A stretch of 64,000 nucleotides of DNA from Candidatus Obscuribacterales bacterium (GTDB taxonomy: Bacteria > Cyanobacteriota > Vampirovibrionia > Obscuribacterales > Obscuribacteraceae): assembly GCA_020634035.1 (NCBI GenBank), contig JACKCM010000005.1:434001-498000 (forward strand), in the 5' to 3' direction. Positions within the stretch are counted from its first letter, which is position 1. Each line of letters begins with the position of its first letter. The notes under the pieces are model-generated. The model was not told the DNA's origin. It saw only the letters and a program-made list of their open reading frames with translations, and did no database searches. The position numbers and the translations under genes are program-made. Positions 52,101 through 59,011 of the stretch are shown here, piece after piece.

Positions 52101-52193
52101 AATCTGTTTCTGGTATTTGCGCAGAGGATACTGAAAGGCAAGGTTATCCAGCCAGGAGAGAGCGGCGTCATCAATGTTTGTCAGCTCAGTCAC
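49170..52193 (-). CDS. SF2 DEAD/DEAH-box helicase-like protein with membrane segment
   Basis: A 1007-residue protein. Superfamily 2 motifs: Q-like segment FQYPLRKYQKQII, motif I APPGSGKT (near 50), Ib-like CPNNTIATQW, motif II DECHHL (near 219), motif III GLTGTPP, motif VI QLRGRGIRL (near 629). A long helical insert (about 330-520) separates the two RecA lobes. After lobe 2 the sequence has two hydrophobic helices (about 785-825; IFLSAIVHLPFVIAIAPVLL), rare for a helicase, and a C-terminal domain (about 850-1007) of unknown type. The GTG at 52193 overlaps the stop of the beta-lactamase gene (TAGTG), and is preferred over an upstream TTG inside that gene. Substrate (DNA, RNA) and role are unknown; defence or repair are possible. 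Confidence 0.8.
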   Translation of the reverse strand: MTELTNIDDAALSWLDNLAFQYPLRKYQKQIIELCKKKIEAGEKELHIVAPPGSGKTILGYEIISQFKCPSLVLCPNNTIATQWNAKLEDFFSADDIDFARPEVLGSYLDRPLKPITIMTYQALSLPGREKEYLTTLAKKEWISELTGGITPKRAEAEIRLLDLEKNNPKEFNKELRRHVSRLRRRLVDVLDLNEVLHENALDLMQALKRRGVGLVVFDECHHLTDYWAAVMIHLVKHLEPVTVVGLTGTPPDSASGKQKNRYLNLVGEIDYQVPTPALVKEGGLAPYQDLAFFTEPTIEELEFLKESHKEIHQLLLELKPDAGLRGEDFSSYICNRIEERKENPQYLMAASRYLFTGRVKLPGSITLSKADAVRQSPLLDDWIELLEDYALNHLKVSAREEDLEFYSRIKEAIKKIGYSLTERGIRKLASSVDRILAYSKSKALAVQEILDTEYGYLDDRLRALVITDFEKMSATSSKSLIRLKEIMNAESGGAAGVFKELLAGANLNKSCINYPPCLVTGSVLMVDSRIRDQYLQAACDYLKERELEITLETESDENYGYTRIFSSSGQWTAKLYVALATELFARGISKCMIGTRGIFGEGWDCQELNTIIDLTTSTSSVAVNQLRGRGIRLNTVDSLAERKVANNWDVICIAPALEKGLNDYFRFVRKHRGYFGIADDGQIECGVGHVHPQFSELTPQEVFASFNDFNFDMLNRATRREEAYTLWKVGEPYRNQEIACVEIARVEERKFRPLQIAKASNYQEHCVKTRKDLIKGECYTYAAYFGMGAPISIFLSAIVHLPFVIAIAPVLLTLYFATDFLRKQRIKLGHSLNRSLSQEESFKTMATALLDSLIERRFLPETIERSYIKVSRRKDGFYRIFLDGDDCALEHSDLFMECYEEMLAPLGDQKWLMPRYELTLPDDLPPQKFLDLYISGKAEPKIVAYHAVPRILARSEAGRDAFEYAWNQHVSPGFLVDTEKQPEILSQYFGSNSNMSLNIAERLLWG

Positions 52194-52993
52194 TAAAAAC
52201 TTTCCAGGATCTTTTCGGTTATCGCCCGAGCGTCGGCTCCCCGACAATTATCTTCGGCCTCTATTCTGGTGGCGAAAACATGAATATCGGATGGGGTGGC
52301 AAGATAGCCCACAAACCAACCCAGGGTAAGCTTACCGTCTTTCATATCGGTCCCGGTTTTGCCGTAGAGAATTCCTTTTTCGGTCTCCTTGACTTTGATC
52401 ATACCCCTGACTATCGCCATGGACCTCTTAGAGAATGGAAGTTCATCTCTAACCAGGCGTTTCAAAAAAACAACCTGTTCTTTAGGCGAGATCTCAAGGC
52501 TCTCCCCGAGCCAGAACCGGGTGATACCGCTCGAGATATCTTTGTTTCCGTAGTCGCATTTATTCAGGTAGTCCTGCATTCGCTCTGGTCCTATTTGACT
52601 GGCCAGCTCTTGAAAGTACCAGACTACAGAGTTGCTTACTGCGGTGGCGAGGACGTGGTCTCGATTCCAGCTTTTAATGGCATATTTGTGGTGGTTCCAG
52701 CGGCGCCCTTCGTTTTCGTCCTTGACCACTCCACAGTCGAGGGCGCTCAAAGAGTTGAAAATCTTGAAGGTCGAGCATGGCGCAGATCGTCTATCGGGTT
52801 CGGCACTTTTGTTGGTGACAACAGTGCCATTCTTCAAGCTTTCCATTATAAAGGTGCCCCGGTAGTCTCCGAAGCAGCTGTCCAGATCGCGTTCAGACTT
52901 CTGGGCGGCGTTGGCGCTGGTGACGGTCATAGCTAGAAACAGGGCTAAAACAATTAATGATAGTACCGATGGTATTGAACCAGATTTTTTCAT
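52193..52993 (-). CDS. Class D beta-lactamase (OXA-like)
   Basis: A 266-residue exported protein. The ATG at 52993 follows GAAGGGA and gives a signal peptide (about 1-30, ending SANAA). Class D motifs are complete: active-site Ser and Lys in CSTFK (Ser74, Lys77), SVV at 122-124, FWLGESLEISPKEQV in the omega-loop region with Trp, and KTG in YGKTGT (near 213). It should hydrolyse penicillins or act as a related serine acyl-enzyme in the periplasm. The stop overlaps the helicase GTG start (TAGTG). The coupling of an OXA-like gene to a helicase is unusual. A regulator (blaR type) is absent. Confidence 0.88.
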   Translation of the reverse strand: MKKSGSIPSVLSLIVLALFLAMTVTSANAAQKSERDLDSCFGDYRGTFIMESLKNGTVVTNKSAEPDRRSAPCSTFKIFNSLSALDCGVVKDENEGRRWNHHKYAIKSWNRDHVLATAVSNSVVWYFQELASQIGPERMQDYLNKCDYGNKDISSGITRFWLGESLEISPKEQVVFLKRLVRDELPFSKRSMAIVRGMIKVKETEKGILYGKTGTDMKDGKLTLGWFVGYLATPSDIHVFATRIEAEDNCRGADARAITEKILESF

Positions 52994-53080
52994 GGCGAAA
53001 TCCCTTCTCTTTCTCAATCCAGAGATCAAGACAGGAGAAGCGGCCATTTTAGACCATTGTTCAATTATCTGATACTTATA

Positions 53081-53524
53081 TTAGTCGGCGAGTTTCATGT
53101 GGTGGACGAAAATCTGTCCTTTTTCGTTCTGAAATGTGATCTTCGTGTTCAGATCCGACTTTATTTCAGCGGTGAAAAGAGTTTTGCTTTCGACCCCGAA
53201 ACTCGGGACATAGTCCAGGTTGATAATGGTGGTGCTGTTTTCTTTGAAACGTCTTTCTTCGTGGATATTTGCCACCGTATCGCTGTAGCTCACCGTGGAA
53301 CCTGCGATTTTGATGCGGTTGAGAATATCTACCAGCTCATGCTTGGACAAAGCTTGTTTGTCGTTGTGATAGAGCTCGATGAACTTCCATATAGGAGCAC
53401 CGGAGGCCGACTGGATAACATCACTGGCGGTGTGCCAGACAGTGGTTTCCGGACCGTAACCCTCTTCCTCAACGTATCCCTGACCGCGTTTTCCAATGAG
53501 ATGAGAGTTATCTACCGCTTGCAT
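53081..53524 (-). CDS. Small protein, unknown
   Basis: A 147-residue protein starting at ATG with GGAG nine bases upstream. It has an N-terminal region with GYVEEEGYGPETTVWHTASDV and a central helix (YHNDKQALSKHELVDILNRI), and ends in short beta-like strands (KITFQNEKGQIFVHHMKLAD). There is no signal peptide, membrane helix or family I recognise. It could be cotranscribed with the beta-lactamase gene, which starts 88 bp downstream on the same strand. An overlapping plus-strand frame (53057-53614) has no ribosome binding site and looks like a shadow. Confidence 0.55.
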   Translation of the reverse strand: MQAVDNSHLIGKRGQGYVEEEGYGPETTVWHTASDVIQSASGAPIWKFIELYHNDKQALSKHELVDILNRIKIAGSTVSYSDTVANIHEERRFKENSTTIINLDYVPSFGVESKTLFTAEIKSDLNTKITFQNEKGQIFVHHMKLAD

Positions 53525-53962
53525 GATGCAATCTCCAAGAATTTAAACAGCGATATCCTAACGCTATCATGTAAATTTGACAAGCATCTTAATAATCGAA
53601 TTCGGCAAAAATAATCTCCTGCTTTTCAAATGTCAAGAGTGTTTATTTGCAGGCTCTAACCTCGATCAGGCAGATTCTTGTTTGCATTGTCAGCGGGTCT
53701 AAGCCAGGCAGCCTGCCGTTTCCCTGAGAGAGAGATAATACAAAAACAAAACAAATGCGCATAAGACGATTCTGCCGGGCTGAATTGGATGATGTTGCTG
53801 AGAATGCCCGAATTTTTCTTGCTTTCAAAATGGCATGGCAAGCCGGTTTTCAGCAGGATGATTGCTTGTGATACTGCTGTTATCGGACCGGATTTTTCTG
53901 CTTAAAAGGGGACTCTTCACGAAATAGATGAAATCATCTTAACTTGTCGAAGGCATCTCCGG
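53525..53962. other. Intergenic stretch without a supported gene
   Basis: About 440 bp upstream of the 147-residue gene and downstream of the flavodoxin gene. Two overlapping minus-strand frames of about 60 codons (53643-53841) lack a ribosome binding site and any recognisable protein. I see no RNA gene. It should hold the promoter of the minus-strand operon that begins at 53524. Confidence 0.4.
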
Positions 53963-54526
53963 TTAATCTCCAGTCCAACGCCGGGTCAGGGAAGCTACTC
54001 GCTTTCCGAATTCGAATGCGGTGGCGAGATCTGCCGGATGAGGACTTTGAGCGCGGCTCTCGCTCTGGGTCATCAATCCGGACCAGCTACTGAGTCTATT
54101 AAGTTCATGCCCTTCTTCCGACAGGGCACCAATAGGGGTGCCCTGGGAGATCCAGATCATCGAGTGTTGACCGGCGAAGATTTGCAGGGTCGCTATCAAG
54201 TTTGCTTTGTCGCCGTTCAACCCGGTGGAATTGGTGAAGCCTGATGTCAGTTTGTCTTTCCATGCCTGGCTCATCCACTTTCCGGAAGAGGCGTCCATGA
54301 AGCGCTTGAAATCAGCCGTTACCGTACCCATATAAGTGGGACTGCCGAAGAGAATGGTATCGAATCGATCGAGTTCATCCATGGCTTCGTCAGCTTTCAA
54401 CAGCTCTTCAACAGAAAATAGCTGTGTTTCTACTTTCTCGAGGGTCTCTGCCCCACGGGCTATTTGTTCTGCCACCTGTTTGGTTCGACCGGTGCCGGAG
54501 TCAAAGACTATGGCTATGGCTGACAT
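53963..54526 (-). CDS. Flavodoxin-fold NAD(P)H:quinone oxidoreductase (WrbA-like)
   Basis: A 187-residue FMN protein. FDSGTGRTKQVAEQI (about 8-22) is the phosphate-binding loop of the flavodoxin fold, FGSPTYMGTVTADFKRFMD (near 60) the second FMN loop with the Gly-Ser-Pro-Thr motif of WrbA-like quinone reductases, and the end has GHELNRLSSWSG (near 138). It probably reduces quinones by two electrons. It overlaps the preceding ABM gene by 13 bp, and the two are likely one operon. Confidence 0.85.
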   Translation of the reverse strand: MSAIAIVFDSGTGRTKQVAEQIARGAETLEKVETQLFSVEELLKADEAMDELDRFDTILFGSPTYMGTVTADFKRFMDASSGKWMSQAWKDKLTSGFTNSTGLNGDKANLIATLQIFAGQHSMIWISQGTPIGALSEEGHELNRLSSWSGLMTQSESRAQSPHPADLATAFEFGKRVASLTRRWTGD

Positions 54527-54825
54527 TTTGATTGACGGATTTGTTCGAATAAGGATATTTCGGGCTCTTCGGCAAGGATATCTTCGGCAATTCCGGATAA
54601 TCTGAGAAAGTGATCGGTTTTCATATGGCGGTCGAGAGCTTCTTTCGATTCCCAGTTCTCATGAAATAGAAATGTCCCGGGCTCTTCCATCTGGCGATGC
54701 AGGTCATAGTTGATACAACCAGGCTCTTTTTCGGTTTCGTTCACCATGACCTCGAGTTCCTGACGGACCTTTTCCTCGAGACCCGGCTTCGCTTTTAATT
54801 TTGCTATGACAGTGACCTGCGACAT
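54514..54825 (-). CDS. Antibiotic biosynthesis monooxygenase (ABM) domain protein
   Basis: A 103-residue single ABM ferredoxin-like fold: MSQVTVIAKLKAKPGLEEKV opens it, with EPGCINYDLHRQ in the middle and FLFHENWESKEALDRHM, the most conserved stretch, near 52. The ATG at 54825 follows GAGGGAG. Members oxidise quinol or aromatic substrates without a cofactor, or act as quinol monooxygenases (YgiN). The overlap with a WrbA-like reductase suggests a quinone redox pair, as with YgiN and MdaB in E. coli. Confidence 0.88.
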   Translation of the reverse strand: MSQVTVIAKLKAKPGLEEKVRQELEVMVNETEKEPGCINYDLHRQMEEPGTFLFHENWESKEALDRHMKTDHFLRLSGIAEDILAEEPEISLFEQIRQSKCQP

Positions 54826-54892
54826 TGAAGACTCCCTCGACAAATGAATTAAACGCTGAATAAGAGTCTGTAATTATAGCTCTATAGAGAGG

Positions 54893-55654
54893 TCAAGCCC
54901 TGGCCTCTCTATGGGGTTGCCAATTGAATGTCGACCTGTGCAATGGTGAAGGACCGACGGCAAGCAGTGCCTCGACATGGCTTTTCGAAGGATAGCCTTT
55001 GTTTTTGGTCCAGAAATAGGCGGGGAAATTGCGGTTATATCTTGCCATCAAACGGTCCCGGGTGACCTTTGCCACAATCGAAGCCGAGGCTATCGAGGCA
55101 GAGACGCTGTCGCCCCGGGTGACAGGGATCTGTTTTAGTTTTAGATTCTTATCTAGTTCCGGTAGAGGATTTTTACCGTCCACCAGAACGATGATTTTGC
55201 TTTTGTCTATTCCCCGCCTCTCCAGCTGTAAGACCAGCCTTATAACCGCTTTTTCCATGGCCATCATGCTGGCATTGAGTATGTTGTATCTGTCTATATC
55301 GAGGTTCGAGACATGACCGATGGCAAATTCAGAATTAGATCGGATTATGGACGAAAGGCTCTGTCGTCTTTTCTCGGCTAGCTTTTTAGAGTCATCTAAG
55401 GGCGATAGAACTTCTCGTTGAAAGTCGGTGAAGTTATCGAGGTCATAGCAGACCGCCGCAGCCATAACAGGACCAGCCAGGCAACCGCGGCCGACTTCGT
55501 CTACCCCGACAAGGCACTGAAAGCGGCTATTGTCTTCGAACAGACGAAGCTGGATCATGTTCATTGCCGAGTCACCAGGGGCGCTACCATGAGCCAAAAC
55601 ATATTGATCGAATTTTAGCAACTCACCAAGCTTACTTTGCTTCTTGTTTCGCAT
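54893..55654 (-). CDS. rnhB: Ribonuclease HII
   Basis: Removes single ribonucleotides and RNA primers from DNA. CLVGVDEVGRGCLAGPV (near 48) carries the first catalytic Asp-Glu, and LSPLDDSKKLAEKRR, VDGKNPLPEL and RGDSVSASIASASIVAKVTRD the remaining motifs with the active-site acids. At 253 residues it is longer than usual (about 200) because of an N-terminal extension; a start at Met31 (55564) would bring it nearer, but no better ribosome binding site is there. Divergent from the epimerase gene. Confidence 0.93.
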   Translation of the reverse strand: MRNKKQSKLGELLKFDQYVLAHGSAPGDSAMNMIQLRLFEDNSRFQCLVGVDEVGRGCLAGPVMAAAVCYDLDNFTDFQREVLSPLDDSKKLAEKRRQSLSSIIRSNSEFAIGHVSNLDIDRYNILNASMMAMEKAVIRLVLQLERRGIDKSKIIVLVDGKNPLPELDKNLKLKQIPVTRGDSVSASIASASIVAKVTRDRLMARYNRNFPAYFWTKNKGYPSKSHVEALLAVGPSPLHRSTFNWQPHREARA

Positions 55655-55761
55655 CTGCTATTGTCTCTTTTCTCTTGCTTTCAACCACTTCGCAATGGTA
55701 TCAAATACGGTTCAAAGATGCAATTTGCCGAATCGGGCTTCTTATAAATAGAACGTGCGTA

Positions 55762-55767
55762 TATAAT
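55762..55767 (+). promoter_or_regulatory. -10 element just upstream of the epimerase start
   Basis: A perfect TATAAT lies seven bases before the GTG at 55774, so the transcript may begin at or very near the start codon, giving a leaderless mRNA. No ribosome binding site is seen. A poor -35 element (TTCTTA-like) is found near the expected spacing. Confidence 0.45.
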
Positions 55768-55773
55768 GAAACA

Positions 55774-56646
55774 GTGTCCAGAAAAAAGAGAATTTTAGTC
55801 GCCGGAGCCACCGGATATCTCGGTGGTTATGTAGCCAGTGGTGCCCTGGATAAGGGGTATCGGGTGCTGGCTCTTGCTCGAGACCGGGCTAAAGCAGAAG
55901 CGCTGGAAGCTAAAGGTGCTGAAATTCTGGTGGCAGACGCCTGTGACAGAAGCAGTCTGACCGGACAATTTGAAGCGGTCGACGTTCTGGTCTCATCCAT
56001 CGGTTTAAGATCGATGAAAGCCAGTCCTTCTTTTGAGGAGGTCGATTTCAGAGCGAATATGAATCTTCTAGAAGAAGGGCTGGCAGCCGGAGTCGGTCAC
56101 TTTATCTTTGTCTCTGTATTGAAGGGTGAGCAGTTGCGTGGTTCGATACCACTCTTCGATGCCCGAGAAAGAGTAGTGGACGCTTTGAAAGTCTCGGGCA
56201 TGAAATATACGGTGGTCAGACCGAACGGATTTTTCAATGATATGGCGGCCATGTTCATCATGGCTAAACAAGGACGATTCGTTATCCTGGGCAAAGGTGA
56301 TACCAGAATCAACCCTATACACGGCAAGGATCTGGCGAGATCCATTCTTGATTCTATTGAAGACGAGAGTCGCTGGTTTAGCGAGTACGACATCGGGGGA
56401 CCGGAAACTTTCACCCTCAAAGAGATTGGTGAACTGGCCTATGAATGCCTGGGCAGAAAGCCCCAATATTATTATCTACCGACTTCGCTGCTTTCTTTTT
56501 CTGCTACTGTTTGTGCACCGTTCAATAAAAATGCAGCATCGATATTGAGGGCTATGGCTCAGATGGGCAGTGCCCGGGATATGCTTGCGCCTCGCTACGG
56601 CGAAGAGAGCCTGCGGGACTTTTTCAAAAAGCTCGCTGCCTGCTAG
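55774..56646 (+). CDS. NAD(P)-binding NmrA/epimerase-like short-chain reductase
   Basis: A 290-residue Rossmann protein. RILVAGATGYLGGYVASGAL (about 5-24) is the GxxGxxG NAD(P) loop of the atypical SDR/NmrA family. ILVADACDRSSL and VLVSSIG follow, then HFIFVSVLKGE (near 112), a conserved YTVVRPNGFFNDM (near 148) and later IGGPETFTLKEI, which resembles NAD(P)-dependent epimerases of the chloroplast/cyanobacterial group (complex I NDUFA9 subunit-like). The catalytic Tyr-x3-Lys is missing, as in NmrA proteins, so it may be a redox sensor or a non-classical reductase. The start at GTG 55774 is chosen from the Rossmann start; the longer frame runs over rnhB. Confidence 0.8.
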   Translation: MSRKKRILVAGATGYLGGYVASGALDKGYRVLALARDRAKAEALEAKGAEILVADACDRSSLTGQFEAVDVLVSSIGLRSMKASPSFEEVDFRANMNLLEEGLAAGVGHFIFVSVLKGEQLRGSIPLFDARERVVDALKVSGMKYTVVRPNGFFNDMAAMFIMAKQGRFVILGKGDTRINPIHGKDLARSILDSIEDESRWFSEYDIGGPETFTLKEIGELAYECLGRKPQYYYLPTSLLSFSATVCAPFNKNAASILRAMAQMGSARDMLAPRYGEESLRDFFKKLAAC

Positions 56647-56700
56647 TATATGCAGCGGTAAGAGCATAGCTCCTTTTAAAAGAGCAAAATGGAGAGAAAC

Positions 56701-57150
56701 ATGGCAGAAGTCAAGGATGTCGTGCAGGCAAAAAGATTCGAACTCGTGGATACTGATGAGAAAGTACGGGTTTCTATCGGTCTTGATGAGAGCGGTAACG
56801 CAACCATGCAGTTTCTCGATCGAAACGATAAAGTGAGGGTAAGGGTCGGCTCGGAGAAGAACGGTCAGTCGAGCATCACTCTCCATGATTCTGATGGTGA
56901 AGCCAGGGTGGTTTCAATGGTAGCCGAGAACGGCTCCAGTTTCTTCTTTATGTACGATAAGCAAGGCGTAACCAGGGTCCAGGTCGAGACAGGCTCTGCC
57001 GACATCACCACTTTGATTATCGGGGGCAAGAACAAGAAGCCTCTGGTCAAAGCCTCAATCGACTCTTCCGATGGCTCTTATGAACAGGGCAATGTCAGTC
57101 TCTATGATTCCACCGGCAAGCTGCTGGCTAAAACACCTCAGATATTCTAA
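56701..57150 (+). CDS. Small beta-repeat protein, unknown
   Basis: A 149-residue protein. The ATG at 56701 follows GGAGAG. It is made of short repeated beta-strand units, each of about 20-25 residues with a hydrophobic pair, an Asp/Asn-Gly turn and an Arg (VRVSIGLDESGNATMQFLD, VRVRVGSEKNGQSSITLHD, ARVVSMVAENGSSFFFMYD and TRVQVETGSADITTLII). The repeat suggests a beta-solenoid or beta-propeller-like surface. No signal peptide. The function is unknown; it is convergent with csoR. Confidence 0.6.
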   Translation: MAEVKDVVQAKRFELVDTDEKVRVSIGLDESGNATMQFLDRNDKVRVRVGSEKNGQSSITLHDSDGEARVVSMVAENGSSFFFMYDKQGVTRVQVETGSADITTLIIGGKNKKPLVKASIDSSDGSYEQGNVSLYDSTGKLLAKTPQIF

Positions 57151-57170
57151 GAAAGAAAACCGATAAAGCT

Positions 57171-57509
57171 TCAGTTTTTGCTGCCGCAACAGCCGCCGCC
57201 GGTACTTTCTGGCAAGCTGATTTCGTCTTCTAAAAAGAGATTCGGAGACTTTCTAAATACCTGCATGAGCTCTTCGATAACCCGCTCGCTGTCGTTGTTT
57301 TTCATCGCTTCCACAACGCAGGTATCTAGATGCTGTTTCAGAATACTTTCCGAAGTTTTGTCGAGAGCGGACTGAACCGCTTTCAGTTGATGGAGAATAT
57401 CGATACAGTATTTTTTCTCGTCGACCATTCTATGTACGGCGTTGAGGTGACCGATCGCTTTAGCGAGCCGGGCTTTCAATTTCTCTTTCGATTCGTCGGT
57501 GATGGCCAT
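57171..57509 (-). CDS. csoR: CsoR-type metal-sensing repressor
   Basis: A 112-residue four-helix repressor of the DUF156/CsoR family. The Cu(I) ligand set is present: Cys35, His60 and Cys64, with the second-shell Tyr34 and Glu79/80. N-terminal ligands of the RcnR and FrmR types are absent, which points to Cu(I) sensing rather than Ni/Co or formaldehyde. The C-terminus adds GGGCCG. It lies 49 bp after the thioredoxin-like gene, as the last gene of the ABC-transporter operon, so metal may release repression of the operon, itself included. No copA/P-type ATPase is in the window. Confidence 0.88.
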   Translation of the reverse strand: MAITDESKEKLKARLAKAIGHLNAVHRMVDEKKYCIDILHQLKAVQSALDKTSESILKQHLDTCVVEAMKNNDSERVIEELMQVFRKSPNLFLEDEISLPESTGGGCCGSKN

Positions 57510-57558
57510 GGCTCTATTCTATACTTCAGGACGGCAAGCATAGATGAGCAGGGGTTTA

Positions 57559-58227
57559 TCAGTTCAGGACAACTTTCCTGTTTTCGGCGCTGTCGCGGGT
57601 TTCAGCCTGGGCTACAGTTCTTGTCAGAAATCTATACGTGGTTAATGAGGAGCAGTTTCCGACCAGATTGGCAACCATCTCGCCTTCGCCGTCGACCACC
57701 ACCAGGGTGGGGAAGGCGCAGACCCGATAATGTCTGCGATATTCGGTCAGCATCAAGGTATCTGTACTGCTCTTATCCTTTCTAGAATAGGTCACCCGCA
57801 CCGGGAAGTAGTTCTTTTGAAGGTAGTTCGCTACCTGAGAATTAGTCAGGGTTTCCTTTTCCATTACCAGGCACGGGTCGGAATCAGGAGAATAGAACTG
57901 AAGTAGGGTCAGGGAAGATTTTTTGTTGGCGCCGGCTCTTTGCTTTTCGATGATTTCTGTGGCAGTGGCGAGCAACTCCTCTTCTGCATTGCCGTATTCT
58001 TTCTTCTTCGCTTTCTTTGGCTCTTCGCTATTAACGTTTTGCGCCCGCTTAAGAGAGCGGTTGAAGTCCATCCAGGCTATCGGCGAGGTTCTGTTTTTCT
58101 CAGCGAGCGGATCGAATTGATGAATCTGGAAGGCAAATGCCGAGAGCCGCATCAGCACAAATGCCATGGTTAGATAGATCAGATATTTCGGTATGGCGGA
58201 AGCCGAGACCTCTTTATTTCGTTCCAT
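57559..58227 (-). CDS. Membrane-anchored thioredoxin-fold protein
   Basis: A 222-residue protein with one N-terminal helix (about 14-34) and a periplasmic thioredoxin-like domain (about 100-210). The active-site position reads SDPC (near 115) instead of CxxC, so it keeps only the second Cys. CAFPTLVVVDGEG (near 165) carries the cis-Pro loop with a Cys before it, which might pair with the other Cys. It overlaps the permease gene by 14 bp. A role in copper or disulfide chemistry is possible from the context with CsoR, not from the sequence alone. Confidence 0.75.
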   Translation of the reverse strand: MERNKEVSASAIPKYLIYLTMAFVLMRLSAFAFQIHQFDPLAEKNRTSPIAWMDFNRSLKRAQNVNSEEPKKAKKKEYGNAEEELLATATEIIEKQRAGANKKSSLTLLQFYSPDSDPCLVMEKETLTNSQVANYLQKNYFPVRVTYSRKDKSSTDTLMLTEYRRHYRVCAFPTLVVVDGEGEMVANLVGNCSSLTTYRFLTRTVAQAETRDSAENRKVVLN

Positions 58228-59011
58228 AGAAAAACTCCCTCCTGCTAACAGCGGCTACTGCCAGAAATAGGTAGGCACTCAGGGCGGTGCCATAAGATAG
58301 AAATGGCACCACAGTAAAGTGAGTGGCATTGACCAGATCATAGACATTGAGGGTGGGAAGAATCAGACCGCTGACCATCTGGGCTGATGAGATTAAAAAT
58401 TTGGTGGATGCAATTGATAAGGCGACTGCGCCACCACCACCGGCATCAGCGATGGAAACCGGCGGAATCGTCTGACCGGAGAGCCAGATATAGAACGCTA
58501 GAATGGCAACAATTTGAAAGAGCGGATCTTTGTAGAGCATCGTCAGTATCATCGCCGCCGATATCAGAGCAGCGTCCAGAAATCGCTCCAGAACCATGCA
58601 GGCGACAGCGTTTACAGTAAGAAGCTCTCCGAAGTGCAGACCGATGGCAGAGAGAATCAGGTTCTGAAGCGCGCCTATCGAGCCTCCTATTAAGGTGATA
58701 ACCAGCCATTTGCTCATAACATATTCAGCCTTGCTTACCGGTCTGCTGAATATCAGGGGCAGGTACTCGCCACCCCGGCCGCTCTGGGTGCTGCTGTTGC
58801 CGGCCAATCCAAGGCAGAGCACCATCAGGACGAAGGCCACTCCGACTTTGCCGGTGAGCATCTCGAAAGATTGTGAGTCAGAGACGCCATGCATTAACGA
58901 AGCAGTTTTCATGCCAATCGGCATAACAAAGCCCAGCATTGCCACATAAATCAGTTTCATCGGATCCAGGCAGGCAGATAACAGTGTGAACTTCATTATC
59001 GTTCTGTTCAT
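58214..59011 (-). CDS. ABC-2 type transporter permease (NosY-like)
   Basis: A 265-residue integral membrane protein with six hydrophobic helices. The first (about 20-40) is followed by SQSFEMLTGKVGVAFVLMVL and GEYLPLIFSRPVSKAEYVMSKW, a segment typical of ABC-2 permeases of the NosY type ('.l.l..sRPvsr.eyll.K'). It overlaps the ATPase gene by four bases (ATGA) and forms the transporter with it. The substrate is unknown. In copper pathways NosFY exports a sulfur compound, and CsoR nearby makes that a reasonable guess. Confidence 0.82.
   Translation of the reverse strand: MNRTIMKFTLLSACLDPMKLIYVAMLGFVMPIGMKTASLMHGVSDSQSFEMLTGKVGVAFVLMVLCLGLAGNSSTQSGRGGEYLPLIFSRPVSKAEYVMSKWLVITLIGGSIGALQNLILSAIGLHFGELLTVNAVACMVLERFLDAALISAAMILTMLYKDPLFQIVAILAFYIWLSGQTIPPVSIADAGGGGAVALSIASTKFLISSAQMVSGLILPTLNVYDLVNATHFTVVPFLSYGTALSAYLFLAVAAVSRREFFYGTK

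Noticed and set aside
52194..52247. Helicase start at a TTG inside the beta-lactamase gene
   Set aside because: The GTG at 52193 overlapping the beta-lactamase stop (TAGTG) is a better-supported, coupled start.
53057..53614. 185-codon plus-strand open frame opposite the 147-residue gene
   Set aside because: No ribosome binding site, and the minus-strand frame has a GGAG and an operon context; the plus frame looks like a shadow.
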